Made by a program: the position numbers and the translations under genes. The notes beneath the pieces were generated by a model. It did not search any database. It was given only the letters and a program-made list of their open reading frames with translations, and was not told where the DNA came from. Of a stretch of DNA of 64,000 nt, positions 1-13,400 are shown in pieces (within the stretch, counting starts at the first letter, position 1; every line of letters starts with the position of its first letter). Origin of the DNA: Hydractinia symbiolongicarpus (taxonomy: Eukaryota > Cnidaria > Hydrozoa > Anthoathecata > Hydractiniidae); assembly GCF_029227915.1 (NCBI RefSeq), contig NC_079885.1, positions 372,001 to 436,000 on the forward strand. The letters are read 5' to 3'.

Positions 1-156
1 ATCGCCGGCAAACGAAAACCCGCGATTACCCGTAAATCCCGGACTCGGCCCGTATAGTTAAAAGTATACAAGGAAAGTACCCAGTGAGTAAACTTATTTC
101 CCGAACGAATTTTTAAATTATTTTTTCACCACTAAAACGTATGAGACTTGTAGTTT

Positions 157-178
157 TCAAAAATGTTTTCATTTTTGA
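157..178. repeat. Dyad (hairpin) inside the monomer, representative copy
   Basis: A perfect 9-bp inverted repeat, arms TCAAAAATG and CATTTTTGA around a TTTT spacer. It recurs in nearly every monomer of the array. Copies with a TTTTTAAAAATG start keep at least the inner 7 bp. It could extrude as a small cruciform or fold in RNA; a function is not shown by the sequence. Confidence 0.8.
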
Positions 179-812
179 TGAGACGCTGAATAAAAGAAGT
201 TTAATCGCCGGAAAACGAAAACCCGCGATTTTCCGTAAATCTCGGACTCGGCCCGTATAGTCAAAAGTATACAAAGAAAGTCCCCAGGGAGTAAACTCAT
301 TTCCCGAACGATTTTTTAAATTACTTTTTCACCACTAAAACGCATGAGACTTGTAGTTTTTAAAAATGTTTTCATTTTTGATGAGACGCTGAATAAAAGA
401 AGTTTAATCGCCGGCAAACCAAAACCTGCGATTTCCCGTAAATCCCGGACTCGGCCCGTATAGTCAAAAGTATACAAAGAAAGTACCCAGGGTGTAAACT
501 CATTTCCCGAACGATTTTTTAAATTATTTTTTCACCACTAAAACGCATGAGACTTGTAGTTTTCAAAAATGTTTTCATTTTTGATGAGACGCTGAATAAA
601 AGAAGTTTAATCGCCGGCAAACGAAAACCTGTGATTTCCCGTAAATCCCGGACTCGGCCCGTATAGTCAAAAGTATACAAAGAAAGTACCCAGGGAGTAA
701 ACTCATTTCCCAAACGATTTTTTAAATTATTATTTCACCACTAAAGCCCATGAGACTTGTAGTTTTTAAAAATGTTTTCATTTTTGATGAGACGCTGAAT
801 AAAAGAAGTTTA

Positions 813-3800
813 ATCGCCGGCAAACGAAAACCCGCGATTACCCGTAAATCCCGGACTCGGCCCGTATAGTTAAAAGTATACAAGGAAAGTACCCAGTGAG
901 TAAACTCATTTCCCGAACGAATTTTTAAATTATTTTTTCACCACTAAAACGTATGAGACTTGTAGTTTTCAAAAATGTTTTCATTTTTGATGAGACGCTG
1001 AATAAAAGAAGTTTAATCGCCGGAAAACGAAAACCCGCGATTTTCCGTTAATCCCGGACTCGGCCCGTATAGTCAAAAGTATACAAAGAAAGTCCCCAGG
1101 GAGTAAACTCATTTCCCGAACGATTTTTTAAATTACTTTTTCACCACTAAAACGCATGAGACTTGTAGTTTTTAAAAATGTTTTCATTTTTGATGAGACG
1201 CTGAATAAAAAAAGTTTAATCGCCGGCAAACCAAAACCTGCGATTTCCCGTAAATCCCGGACTCGGCCCGTATAGTCAAAAGTATACAAAGAAAGTACCC
1301 AGGGTGTAAACTCATTTCCCGAACGATTTTTTAAATTATTTTTTCACCACTAAAACGCATGAGACTTGTAGTTTTCAAAAATGTTTTCATTTTTGATGAG
1401 ACGCTGAATAAAAGAAGTTTAATCGCCGGCAAACGAAAACCTGTGATTTCCCGTAAATCCCGGACTCGGCCCGTATAGTCAAAAGTATAATAAGAAAGTA
1501 CCCAGGGAGTAAACTCATTTCCCGAACGATTTTTTAAATTACTTTTTTACCACTAAAACGCATGAGACTTGTAGTTTTTAAAAATGTTTTCATTTTTGAT
1601 GAGACGCTGAATGAAAGAAGTTTAATCGCCGGCAAACGAAAACCTGCGATTTCCCGTAAATCCTGGACTCGGCCCGTATAGTCAAAAGTATACAAAGAAA
1701 GTACCCAGGGAGTAAACTCATTTCCCAAACGATTTTTTAAATTATTATTTCACCACTAAAGCCCATGAGACTTGTAGTTTTTAAAAATGTTTTCATTTTT
1801 GATGAGACGCTGAATAAAAGAAGTTTAATCGCCGGCAAACGAAAACCCGCGATTACCCGTAAATCCCGGACTCGCCCCGTATAGTTAAAAGTATACAAGG
1901 AAAGTACCCAGTGAGTAAACTCATTTCCCGAACGAATTTTTAAATTATTTTTTCACCACTAAAACGTATGAGACTTGTAGTTTTTAAAAATGTTTTCATT
2001 TTTGATGAGACGCTGAATAAAAGAAGTTTAATCGCCGGAAAACGAAAACCCGCAATTTCCCGTAAATCCCGGACTCGGCCCGTATAGTCAAAAGTATACA
2101 AAGAAAGTCCCCAGGGAGTAAACTCATTTCCCGAACGATTTTTTAAATTACTTTTTCACCACTAAAACGCATGAGACTTGTAGTTTTTAAAAATGTTTTC
2201 ATTTTTGATGAGACGCTGAATAAAAGAAGTTTAATCGCCGGCAAACGAAAACCTGCGATTTCCCGTAAATCCCAGACTCGGCCCGTATAGTCAAAAGTAT
2301 ACAAAGAAAGTACCCAGGGAGTAAACTCATTTCCCAAACGATTTTTTAAATTATTATTTCACCAGTAAAGCCCATGAGACTTGTAGTTTTTAAAAATGTT
2401 TTCAATTTTGATGAGACGCTGAATAAAAGAAGTTTAATCGCCGGCAAACGAAAACCTGTGATTTCCCGTAAATCCCGGACTCGGCCCGTATAGTCAAAAG
2501 TATACAAAGAAAGTACCCAGGGAGTAAACTCATTTCCCAAACGATTTTTTAAATTATTATTTCACCACTAAAGCCCATGAGACTTGTAGTTTTTAAAAAT
2601 GTTTTCATTTTTGATGAGACGCTGAATAAAAGAAGTTTAATCGCCGGCAAACGAAAACCCGCGATTACCCGTAAATCCCGGACTCGGCCCGTATAGTTAA
2701 AAGTATACAAGGAAAGTACCCAGTGAGTAAACTCATTTCCCGAACGAATTTTTAAATTATTTTTTCACCACTAAAACGTATGAGACTTGTAGTTTTCAAA
2801 AATGTTTTCATTTTTGATGAGACGCTGAATAAAAGAAGTTTAATCGCCGGAAAACGAAAACCCGCGATTTTCCGTAAATCCCGGACTCGGCCCGTATAGT
2901 CAAAAGTATACAAAGAAAGTCCCCAGGGAGTAAACTCATTTCCCGAACGATTTTTTAAATTACTTTTTCACCACTAAAACGCATGAGACTTGTAGTTTTT
3001 AAAAATGTTTTCATTTTTGATGAGACGCTGAATAAAAGAAGTTTAATCGCCGGCAAACCAAAACCTGCGATTTCCCGTAAATCCCGGACTCGGCCCGTAT
3101 AGTCAAAAGTATACAAAGAAAGTACCCAGGGTGTAAACTCATTTCCCGAACGATTTTTTAAATTATTTTTTCACCACTAAAACGCATGAGACTTGTAGTT
3201 TTCAAAAATGTTTTCATTTTTGATGAGACGCTGAATAAAAGAAGTTTAATCGCCGGCAAACGAAAACCTGTGATTTCCCGTAAATCCCGGACTCGGCCCG
3301 TATAGTCAAAAGTATAATAAGAAAGTACCCAGGGAGTAAACTCATTTCCCGAACGATTTTTTAAATTACTTTTTTACCACTAAAACGCATGAGACTTGTA
3401 GTTTTTAAAAATGTTTTCATTTTTGATGAGACGCTGAATGAAAGAAGTTTAATCGCCGGCAAACGAAAACCTGCGATTTCCCGTAAATCCTGGACTCGGC
3501 CCGTATAGTCAAAAGTATACAAAGAAAGTACCCAGGGAGTAAACTCATTTCCCAAACGATTTTTTAAATTATTATTTCACCACTAAAGCCCATGAGACTT
3601 GTAGTTTTTAAAAATGTTTTCATTTTTGATGAGACGCTGAATAAAAGAAGTTTAATCGCCGGCAAACGAAAACCCGCGATTACCCGTAAATCCCGGACTC
3701 GGCCCGTATAGTTAAAAGTATACAAGGAAAGTACCCAGTGAGTAAACTCATTTCCCGAACGAATTTTTAAATTATTTTTTCACCACTAAAACGTATGAGA

Positions 3801-4466
3801 CTTGTAGTTTTCAAAAATGTTTTCATTTTTGATGAGACGCTGAATAAAAGAAGTTTAATCGCCGGAAAACGAAAACCCGCGATTTCCCGTAAATCCCGGA
3901 CTCGGCCCGTATAGTCAAAAGTATACAAAGAAAGTCCCCAGGGAGTAAACTCATTTCCCGAACGATTTTTTAAATTACTTTTTCACCACTAAAACGCATG
4001 AGACTTGTAGTTTTTAAAAATGTTTTCATTTTTGATGAGACGCTGAATAAAAGAAGTTTAATCGCCGGCAAACGAAAACCTGCGATTTCCCGTAAATCCC
4101 AGACTCGGCCCGTATAGTCAAAAGTATACAAAGAAAGTACCCAGGGAGTAAACTCATTTCCCAAACGATTTTTTAAATTATTATTTCACCAGTAAAGCCC
4201 ATGAGACTTGTAGTTTTTAAAAATGTTTTCAATTTTGATGAGACGCTGAATAAAAGAAGTTTAATCGCCGGCAAACGAAAACCCGCGATTTCTTGTAAAT
4301 CCCGGACTCGGCCCGTATAGTTAAAAGTATACAAGGAAAGTACCCAAGGAGTAAACTCATTTCCCGAACGATTTTTTAAATTACTTTTTTACCACTAAAA
4401 CGCATGAGACTTGTAGTTTTTAAAAATGTTTTTATTTTTGATGAGACGCTGAATGAAAGAAGTTTA
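813..4466. repeat. Two copies of a nine-monomer (1,827-bp) higher-order repeat
   Basis: Block 813-2,639 is followed by block 2,640-4,466, and diagnostic variants recur at an offset of 1,827 bp (9 x 203). Examples are the GATTACCC monomers, the AGTATAATAAGAAAG monomers and the CTTTTTTACCAC monomers. Each block is itself a five-monomer plus a four-monomer piece, and bases 1-812 are another four-monomer piece. A diverged third copy follows. Confidence 0.85.
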
Positions 4467-7400
4467 ATCGCCGGCAAACCAAAACCTGCGATTTCCCGTA
4501 AATCCTGGACTCGGCCCGTATAGTCAAAAATATACAAAGAAAGTACCCAGGGAGTAAACTCATTTCCCAAACGATTTTTTAAATTATTATTTCACCACTA
4601 AAGCCCATGAGACTTGTAGTTTTTAAAAATGTTTTCATTTTTGATGAGACGCTGAATAAAAGAAGTTTAATCGCCGGCAAACGAAAACCCGCGATTACCC
4701 GTAAATCCCGGACTCGGCCCGTATAGTTAAAAGTATACAAGGAAAGTACCCAGTGAGTAAACTCATTTCCCGAACGAATTTTTAAATTATTTTTTCACCA
4801 CTAAAACGTATGAGACTTGTAGTTTTCAAAAATGTTTTCATTTTTGATGAGACGCTGAATAAAAGAAGTTTAATCGCCGGAAAACGAAAACCCGCGATTT
4901 CCCGTAAATCCCGGACTCGGCCCGTATAGTCAAAAGTATACAAAGAAAGTCCCCAGGGAGTAAACTCATTTCCCGAACGATTTTTTAAATTACTTTTTCA
5001 CCACTAAAACGCATGAGACTTGTAGTTTTTAAAAATGTTTTCATTTTTGATGAGACGCTGAATAAAAGAAGTTTAATCGCCGGCAAACCAAAACCTGCGA
5101 TTTCCCGTAAATCCCGGACTCGGCCCGTATAGTCAAAAGTATACAAAGAAAGTACCCAGGGTGTAAACTCATTTCCCGAACGATTTTTTAAATTATTTTT
5201 TCACCACTAAAACGCATGAGACTTGTAGTTTTCAAAAATGTTTTCATTTTTGATGAGACGCTGAATAAAAGAAGTTTAATCGCCGGCAAACGAAAACCTG
5301 TGATTTCCCGTAAATCCCGGACTCGGCCCGTATAGTCAAAAGTATAATAAGAAAGCACCCAGGGAGTAAACTCATTTCCCGAACGATTTTTTAAATTACT
5401 TTTTTACCACTAAAACGCATGAGACTTGTAGTTTTTAAAAATGTTTTCATTTTTGATGAGACGCTGAATGAAAGAAGTTTAATCGCCGGCAAACGAAAAC
5501 CTGCGATTTCCCGTAAATCCTGGACTCGGCCCGTATAGTCAAAAGTATACAAAGAAAGTACCCAGGGAGTAAACTCATTTCCCAAACGATTTTTTAAATT
5601 ATTATTTCACCACTAAAGCCCATGAGACTTGTAGTTTATAAAAATGTTTTCATTTTTGATGAGACGCTGAATAAAAGAAGTTTAATCGCCGGCAAACGAA
5701 AACCCGCGATTACCCGTAAATCCCGGACTCGGCCCGTATAGTTAAAAGTATACAAGGAAAGTACCCAGTGAGTAAACTCATTTCCCGAACGAATTTTTAA
5801 ATTATTTTTTCACCACTAAAACGTATGAGACTTGTAGTTTTCAAAAATGTTTTCATTTTTGATGAGACGCTGAATAAAAGAAGTTTAATCGCCGGAAAAC
5901 GAAAACCCGCGATTTCCCGTAAATCCCGGACTCGGCCCGTATAGTCAAAAGTATACAAAGAAAGTCCCCAGGGAGTAAACTCATTTCCCGAACGATTTTT
6001 TAAATTACTTTTTCACCACTAAAACGCATGAGACTTGTAGTTTTTAAAAATGTTTTCATTTTTGATGAGACGCTGAATAAAAGAAGTTTAATCGCCGGCA
6101 AACCAAAACCTGCGATTTCCCGTAAATCCCGGGTTCGGCCCGTATAGTCAAAAGTATACAAAGAAAGTACCCAGTGTGTAAACTCATTTCCCGAACGATT
6201 TTTTAAATTATTTTTTCACCACTAAAACGCATGAGACTTGTAGTTTTCAAAAATGTTTTCATTTTTGATGAGACGCTGAATAAAAGAAGTTTAATCGCCG
6301 GCAAACGAAAACCTGTGAATTCCCGTAAATCCCGGACTCGGCCCGTATAGTCAAAAGTATAATAAGAAACTACCCAGGGAGTAAACTCATTTCCCGAACG
6401 ATTTTTTAAATTATTATTTCACCACTAAAGCCCATGAGACTTGTAGTTTTTAAAAATGTTTTCATTTTTGATGAGACGCTGAATAAAAGAAGTTTAATCG
6501 CCGGCAAACGAAAACCCGCCATTTCCCGTAAACCCCAGACTCGGCCCGCATAGTCAAAAGTATACAAAGAAAGTCCCCAGGGAGTAAACTCATTTTCCGA
6601 ACGATTTTTTAAATTACTTTTTCACCACTAAAACGCATGAGACTTGTAGTTTTTAAAAATGTTTTCATTTTTGATGAGACGCTGAATAAAAGAAGTTTAA
6701 TCGCCGGCAAACCAAAACCTGCGATTTCCCGTAAATCCCGGACTCGGCCCGTATAGTCAAAAGTATACAAAGAAAGTACCCAGGGTGTAAACTCATTTCC
6801 CGAACGATTTTTTAAATTATTTTTTCACCACTAAAACGCATGAGACTTGTAGTTTTCAAAAATGTTTTCATTTTTGATGAGACGCTGAATAAAAGAAGTT
6901 TAATCGCCGGCAAACGAAAACCTGTGATTTCCCGTAAATCCCGGACTCGGCCCGTATAGTCAAAAGTATAATAAGAAAGTACCCAGGGAGTAAACTCATT
7001 TCCCGAACGATTTTTTAAATTATTATTTCACCACTAAAGCCAATGAGACTTGTAGTTTTTAAAAATGTTTTCATTTTTAATGAGAGGCTGAATAAAAGAA
7101 GTTAAATCGCCGGCAAACGAAAACCCGCCATTTCCCGTAAACCCTGGACTCAGCCCGTATAATCAAAAGTATACAAAGAAAGTACCCAGGGAGTAAACTC
7201 ATTTCCCGAACGATTTTTTAAATTATTTTTTCACCACTAAAACGCATGACACTTGTAGTTTTCAAAAATGTTTTCATTTTTGATGAGACGCTGAATAAAA
7301 GAAGTTTAATCGCCGGCAAACGAAAACCCGCCATTTCCCGTAAACCCCAGACTCGGCCCGCATAGTCAAAAGTATACAAAGAAAGTCCCCAGGGAGTAAA

Positions 7401-10400
7401 CTCATTTCCCGAACGATTTTTTAAATTATTTTTTCACCACTAAAACGCATGACACTTGTAGTTTTCAAAAATGTTTTCATTTTTGATGAGACGCTGAATA
7501 AAAGAAGTTTAATCGCCGGCAAACGAAAACCCGCCATTTCCCGTAAACCCCAGACTCGGCCCGCATAGTCAAAAGTATACAAAGAAAGTCCCCAGGGAGT
7601 AAACTCATTTCCCGAACGATTTTTTAAATTATTTTTTCAGCACTAAAACGCATGAGACTTGTAGTTTTCAAGAATGTTTTCATTTTTGATGAGACACTGA
7701 ATAAAAGCAGTTTAATCGCCGGCAAACGAAATCCTGCGATTTCCCGTAAATCCCGGACTTGGCCCGTATAGTCAAAAGTATACAAAGAAAGTACCCAGGG
7801 AGTAAACTAATTTCCAGAACGATTTTTTAAATTATTTTTTCACCACTAAAACGCATAAGACTTGTAGTTTTTAAAAATGTTTTCATTTTTGATGAGACGC
7901 TGAATAAAAGAAGTTTAATCGCCGGCAAACGAAAACCCGCGATTTCCCGTAAATCCCGGGCTTGGCCGTATAGTCAAAAGTATACAAAGAAAGTACCCAG
8001 GGAGTAAACTCATTTCCCGAACGATTTTTTAAATTACTTTTTCACCACTAAAACGCATGAGACTTGTAGTTTTTAAAAATGTTTTCATTTTTGATGAGAC
8101 GCTGAATGAAAGAAGTTTAATCGCCGGCAAACGAAAACCTGCGATTTCCCGTAAATCCTGGACTCGGCCCGTATAGTCAAAAGTATACAAAGAAAGTACC
8201 CAGGGAGTAAACTCATTTCCCAAACGATTTTTTAAATTATTATTTCACAACTAAAGCCCATGAGACTTGTAGTTTTTAAAAATGTTTTCATTTTTGATGA
8301 GACGCTGAATAAAAGAAGTTTAATCGCCGGCAAACGAAAACCCGCGATTTCCCGTAAATCCCGGACTCGGCCCGTATAGTTAAAAGTATACAAGGAAAGT
8401 ACCCAGTGAGTAAACTCATTTCCCGAACGAATTTTTAAATTTTTTTTTCACCACTAAAACGTATGAGACTTGTAGTTTTCAAAAATGTTTTCATTTTTGA
8501 TGAGACGCTGAATAAAAGAAGTTTAATCGCCGGAAAACGAAAACCCGCGATTTCCCGTAAATCCCGGACTCGGCCCGTATAGTCAAAAGTATACAAAGAA
8601 AGTCCCCAGGGAGTAAACTCATTTCCCGAACGATTTTTTAAATTACTTTTTCACCACTAAAACGCATGAGACTTGTAGTTTTTAAAAATGTTTTCATTTT
8701 TGATGAGACGCTGAATAAAAGAAGTTTAATCGCCGGCAAACCAAAACCTGCGATTTCCCGTAAATCCCGGACTCGGCCCGTATAGTCAAAAGTATACAAA
8801 GAAAGTACCCAGGGTGTAAACTCATTTCCCGAACGATTTTTTAAATTATTTTTTCACCACTAAAACGCATGAGACTTGTAGTTTTCAAAAATGTTTTCAT
8901 TTTTGATGAGACGCTGAATAAAAGAAGTTTAATCGCCGGCAAACGAAAACCTGTGATTTCCCGTAAATCCCGGACTCGGCCCGTATAGTCAAAAGTATAA
9001 TAAGAAAGTACCCAGGGAGTAAACTCATTTCCCGAACGATTTTTTAAATTATTATTTCACCACTAAAGCCCATGAGACTTGTAGTTTTTAAAAATGTTTT
9101 CATTTTTGATGAGACGCTGAATAAAAGAAGTTAAATCGCCGGCAAACGAAAACCCGCCATTTCCCGTAAACCCTGGACTCAGCCCGTATAATCAAAAGTA
9201 TACAAAGAAAGTACCCAGGGAGTAAACTCATTTCCCGAACGATTTTTTAAATTATTTTTTCACCACTAAAACGCATGACACTTTTAGTTTTCAAAAATGT
9301 TTTCATTTTTGATGAGACGCTGAATAAAAGAAGTTTAATCGCCGGCAAACGAAAACCCGCCATTTCCCGTAAACCCCAGACTCGGCCCGCATAGTCAAAA
9401 GTAAACAAAGAAAGTCCCCAGGGAGTAAACTCATTTTCCGAACGATTTTTTAAATTATTTTTTCAGCACTAAAACGCATGAGACTTGTAGTTTTCAAGAA
9501 TGTTTTCATTTTTGATGAGACGCTGAATAAAAGCAGTTTAATCGCCGGCAAACGAAAACCTGCGATTTCCCGTAAATCCCGGACTCGGCCCGTATAGTCA
9601 AAAGTATACAAAGAAAGTACCCAGGGAGTAAACTCATTTCCAGAACGATTTTTTAAATTATTTTTTCACCACTAAAACGCATAAGACTTGTAGTTTTTAA
9701 AAATGTTTTCATTTTTGATGAGACGCTGAATAAAAGAAGTTTAATCGCCGGCAAACGAAAACCCGCGATTTCCCGTAAATCCCGGGCTTGGCCGTATAGT
9801 CAAAAGTATACAAAGAAAGTACCCAGGGAGTAAACTCATTTCCCGAACGATTTTTTAAATTACTTTTTCACCACTAAAACGCATGAGACTTGTAGTTTTT
9901 AAAAATGTTTTCATTTTTGATGAGACGCTGAATGAAAGAAGTTTAATCGCCGGCAAACGAAAACCTGCGATTTCCCGTAAATCCTGGACTCGGCCCGTAT
10001 AGTCAAAAGTATACAAAGAAAGTACCGAGGGAGTAAACTCATTTCCCAAACGATTTTTTAAATTATTATTTCACCACTAAAGCCCGTGAGACTTGTAGTT
10101 TTTAAAAATGTTTTCATTTTTGATGAGACGCTGAATAAAAGAAGTTTAATCGCCGGCAAACGAAAACCCGCGATTTCCCGTAAATCCCGGACTCGGCCCG
10201 TATAGTTAAAAGTATACAAGGAAAGTACCCAGTGAGTAAACTCATTTCCCGAACGAATTTTTAAATTATTTTTTCACCACTAAAACGTATGAGACTTGTA
10301 GTTTTCAAAAATGTTTTCATTTTTGATGAGACGCTGAATAAAAGAAGTTTAATCGCCGGCAAACGGAAACCTGCGATTTCCCGTAAATCCCGGACTCGGC

Positions 10401-13400
10401 CCGTATAGTCAAAAGTATACAAAGAAAGTACCCAGGGTGTAAACTCATTTCCCGATCGATTTTTTAAATTATTTTTTCACCACTAAAACGCATGAGACTT
10501 GTAGTTTTCAAAAATGTTTTCATTTTTGATGAGACGCTGAATAAAAGAAGTTTAATCGTCGGCAAACGAAAACCTGTGATTTCCCGTAAATCCCGTACTC
10601 GGCCCGTATAGTCAAAAGTATACAAAGAAAGTATCCAGGGTGTAAACTCATTTCCCGAACGATTTTTTAAATTATTATTTCACCACTAAAACGCATGAGA
10701 CTTGTAGTTTTCAAAAATGTTTTCATTTTTGATGAGACGCTGAATAAAAGATGTTTAATCGCCGGCAAACGGAAACCTGCGATTTCCCGTAAATCCCGTA
10801 CTCGGCCCGTATAGTCAAAAGTATACAAAGAAAGTATCCAGGGTGTAAACTCATTTCCCGAACGATTTTTTAAATTATTATTTCACCACTAAAACGCATG
10901 AGACTTGTAGTTTTCAAAAATGTTTTCATTTTTTATGAGACGCTGAATAAAAGATGTTTAATCGCCGGCAAACGGAAACCTGCGATTTCCCGTAAATCCC
11001 GGACTCGGCCCGTATAGTCAAAAGTATACAAAGAAAGTACCCAGGGTGTAAACTCATTTCCCGAACGATTTTTTAAATTAATTTTTCACCACTAAAACGC
11101 ATGAGACTTGTAGTTTTCAAAAATGTTTTCATTTTTGATGAGACGCTGAATGAAAGAAGTTTAATCGCCGGCAAACGAAAACCTGCGATTTCCCGTAAGT
11201 CCCGGACTCGGCCCGTATAGTCAAAAGTATAATAAGAAAGTACCCAGGGTGTAAACTCATTTCCCGAACGATTTTTTAAATTATTATTTCACCACTAAAG
11301 CCCATGAGACTTGTAGTTTTTAAAAATGTTTTCATTTTTGATGAGACGCTAAATAAAAGAAGTTTAATCGCCGGCAAACGAAAACCCGCCATTTCCCGTA
11401 AACCCTGGACTCGGCCCGTATAATCAAATGTATACAAAGAAAGTACCCAGGGAGTAAACTCATTTCCCGAACGATTTTTTAAATTATTATTTCACCACTA
11501 AAGCCCATGAGACTTGTAGTTTTTAAAAATGTTTTCATTTTTGATGAGACGCTGAATAAAAGAAGTTTAATCGCCGGCAAACGAAAACCCGCGATTTCCC
11601 GTAAATCCCGGACTCGGCCCGTATAGTTAAAAGTATACAAGGAAAGTACCCAGTGAGTAAACTCATTTCCCGAACGAATTTTTAAATTATTTTTTCACCA
11701 CTAAAACGTATGAGACTTGTAGTTTTCAAAAATGTTTTCATTTTTGATGAGACGCTGAATAAAAGAAGTTTAATCGCCGGAAAACGAAAACCCGCGATTT
11801 CCCGTAAATCCCGGACTCGGCCCGTATAGTCAAAAGTATACAAAGAAAGTCCCCAGGGAGTAAACTCATTTCCCGAACGATTTTTTAAATTACTTTTTCA
11901 CCACTAAAACGCATGAGACTTGTAGTTTTTAAAAATGTTTTCATTTTTGATGAGACGCTGAATAAAAGAAGTTTAATCGCCGGCAAACCAAAACCTGCGA
12001 TTTCCCGTAAATCCCGGACTCGGCCCGTATAGTCAAAAGTATACAAAGAAAGTACCCAGGGCGTAAACTCATTTCCCGAACGATTTTTTAAATTATTTTT
12101 TCACCACTAAAACGCATGAGACTTGTAGTTTTCAAAAATGTTTTCATTTTTGATGAGACGCTGAATAAAAGAAGTTTAATCGCCGGCAAACGAAAACCTG
12201 TGATTTCCCGTAAATCCCGGACTCGGCCCGTATAGTCAAAAGTATAATAAGAAAGTACCCAGGGAGTAAACTCATTTCCCGAACGATTTTTTAAATTATT
12301 ATTTCACCACTAAAGCCCATGAGACTTGTAGTTTTTAAAAATGTTTTCATTTTTGATGAGACGCTGAATAAAAGAAGTTAAATCGCCGGCAAACGAAAAC
12401 CCGCCATTTCCCGTAAACCCTGGACTCAGCCCGTATAATCAAAAGTATACAAAGAAAGTACCCAGGGAGTAAACTCATTTCCCGAACGATTTTTTAAATT
12501 ATTTTTTCACCACTAAAATGCATGACACTTGTAGTTTTCAAAAATGTTTTCATTTTTGATGAGACGCTGAATAAAAGAAGTTTAATCGCCGGCAAACGAA
12601 AACCCGCCATTTCCCGTAAACCCCAGACTCGGCCCGCATAGTCAAAAGTATACAAAGAAAGTACCCAGGGAGTAAACTCATTTCCAGAACGATTTTTTAA
12701 ATTATTTTTTCACCACTAAAACGCATAAGACTTGTAGTTTTTAAAAATGTTTTCATTTTTGATGAGACGCTGAATAAAAGAAGTTTAATCGCCGGCAAAC
12801 GAAAACCCGCGATTTCCCGTAAATCCCGGGCTTGGCCGTATAGTCAAAAGTATACAAAGAAAGTACCCAGGGAGTAAACTCATTTCCCGAACGATTTTTT
12901 AAATTACTTTTTCACCACTAAAACGCATGAGACTTGTAGTTTTTAAAAATGTTTTCATTTTTGATGAGACGCTGAATGAAAGAAGTTTAATCGCCGGCAA
13001 ACGAAAACCTGCGATTTCCCGTAAATCCTGGACTCGGCCCGTATAGTCAAAAGTATACAAAGAAAGTACCCAGGGAGTAAACTCATTTCCCAAACGATTT
13101 TTTAAATTATTATTTCACCACTAAAGCCCATGAGACTTGTAGTTTATAAAAATGTTTTCATTTTTGATGAGACGCTGAATAAAAGAAGTTTAATCGCCGG
13201 CAAACGAAAACCCGCGATTTCCCGTAAATCCCTGACTCGGCCCATATAGTTAAAAGTATACAAGGAAAGTACCCAGTGAGTAAACTCATTTCCCGAACGA
13301 ATTTTTAAATTATTTTTTCACCACTAAAACGTATGAGACTTGTAGTTTTCAAAAATGTTTTCATTTTTGATGAGACGCTGAATAAAAGAAGTTTAATCGC

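Noticed and set aside
157-260. Hammerhead ribozyme in the satellite (GATGAG core)
   Set aside because: Several animal satellites carry hammerheads, so both strands were checked. The core reads TTGATGAG rather than CTGATGAG, no stem II followed by GAAA fits, and no cleavage triplet is correctly placed.
6130-6142. Pol III B-box-like GGGTTCGGCCC
   Set aside because: A single monomer carries it by substitution; neighbours read GGACTCGGCCC. No A box or tRNA-like structure accompanies it.
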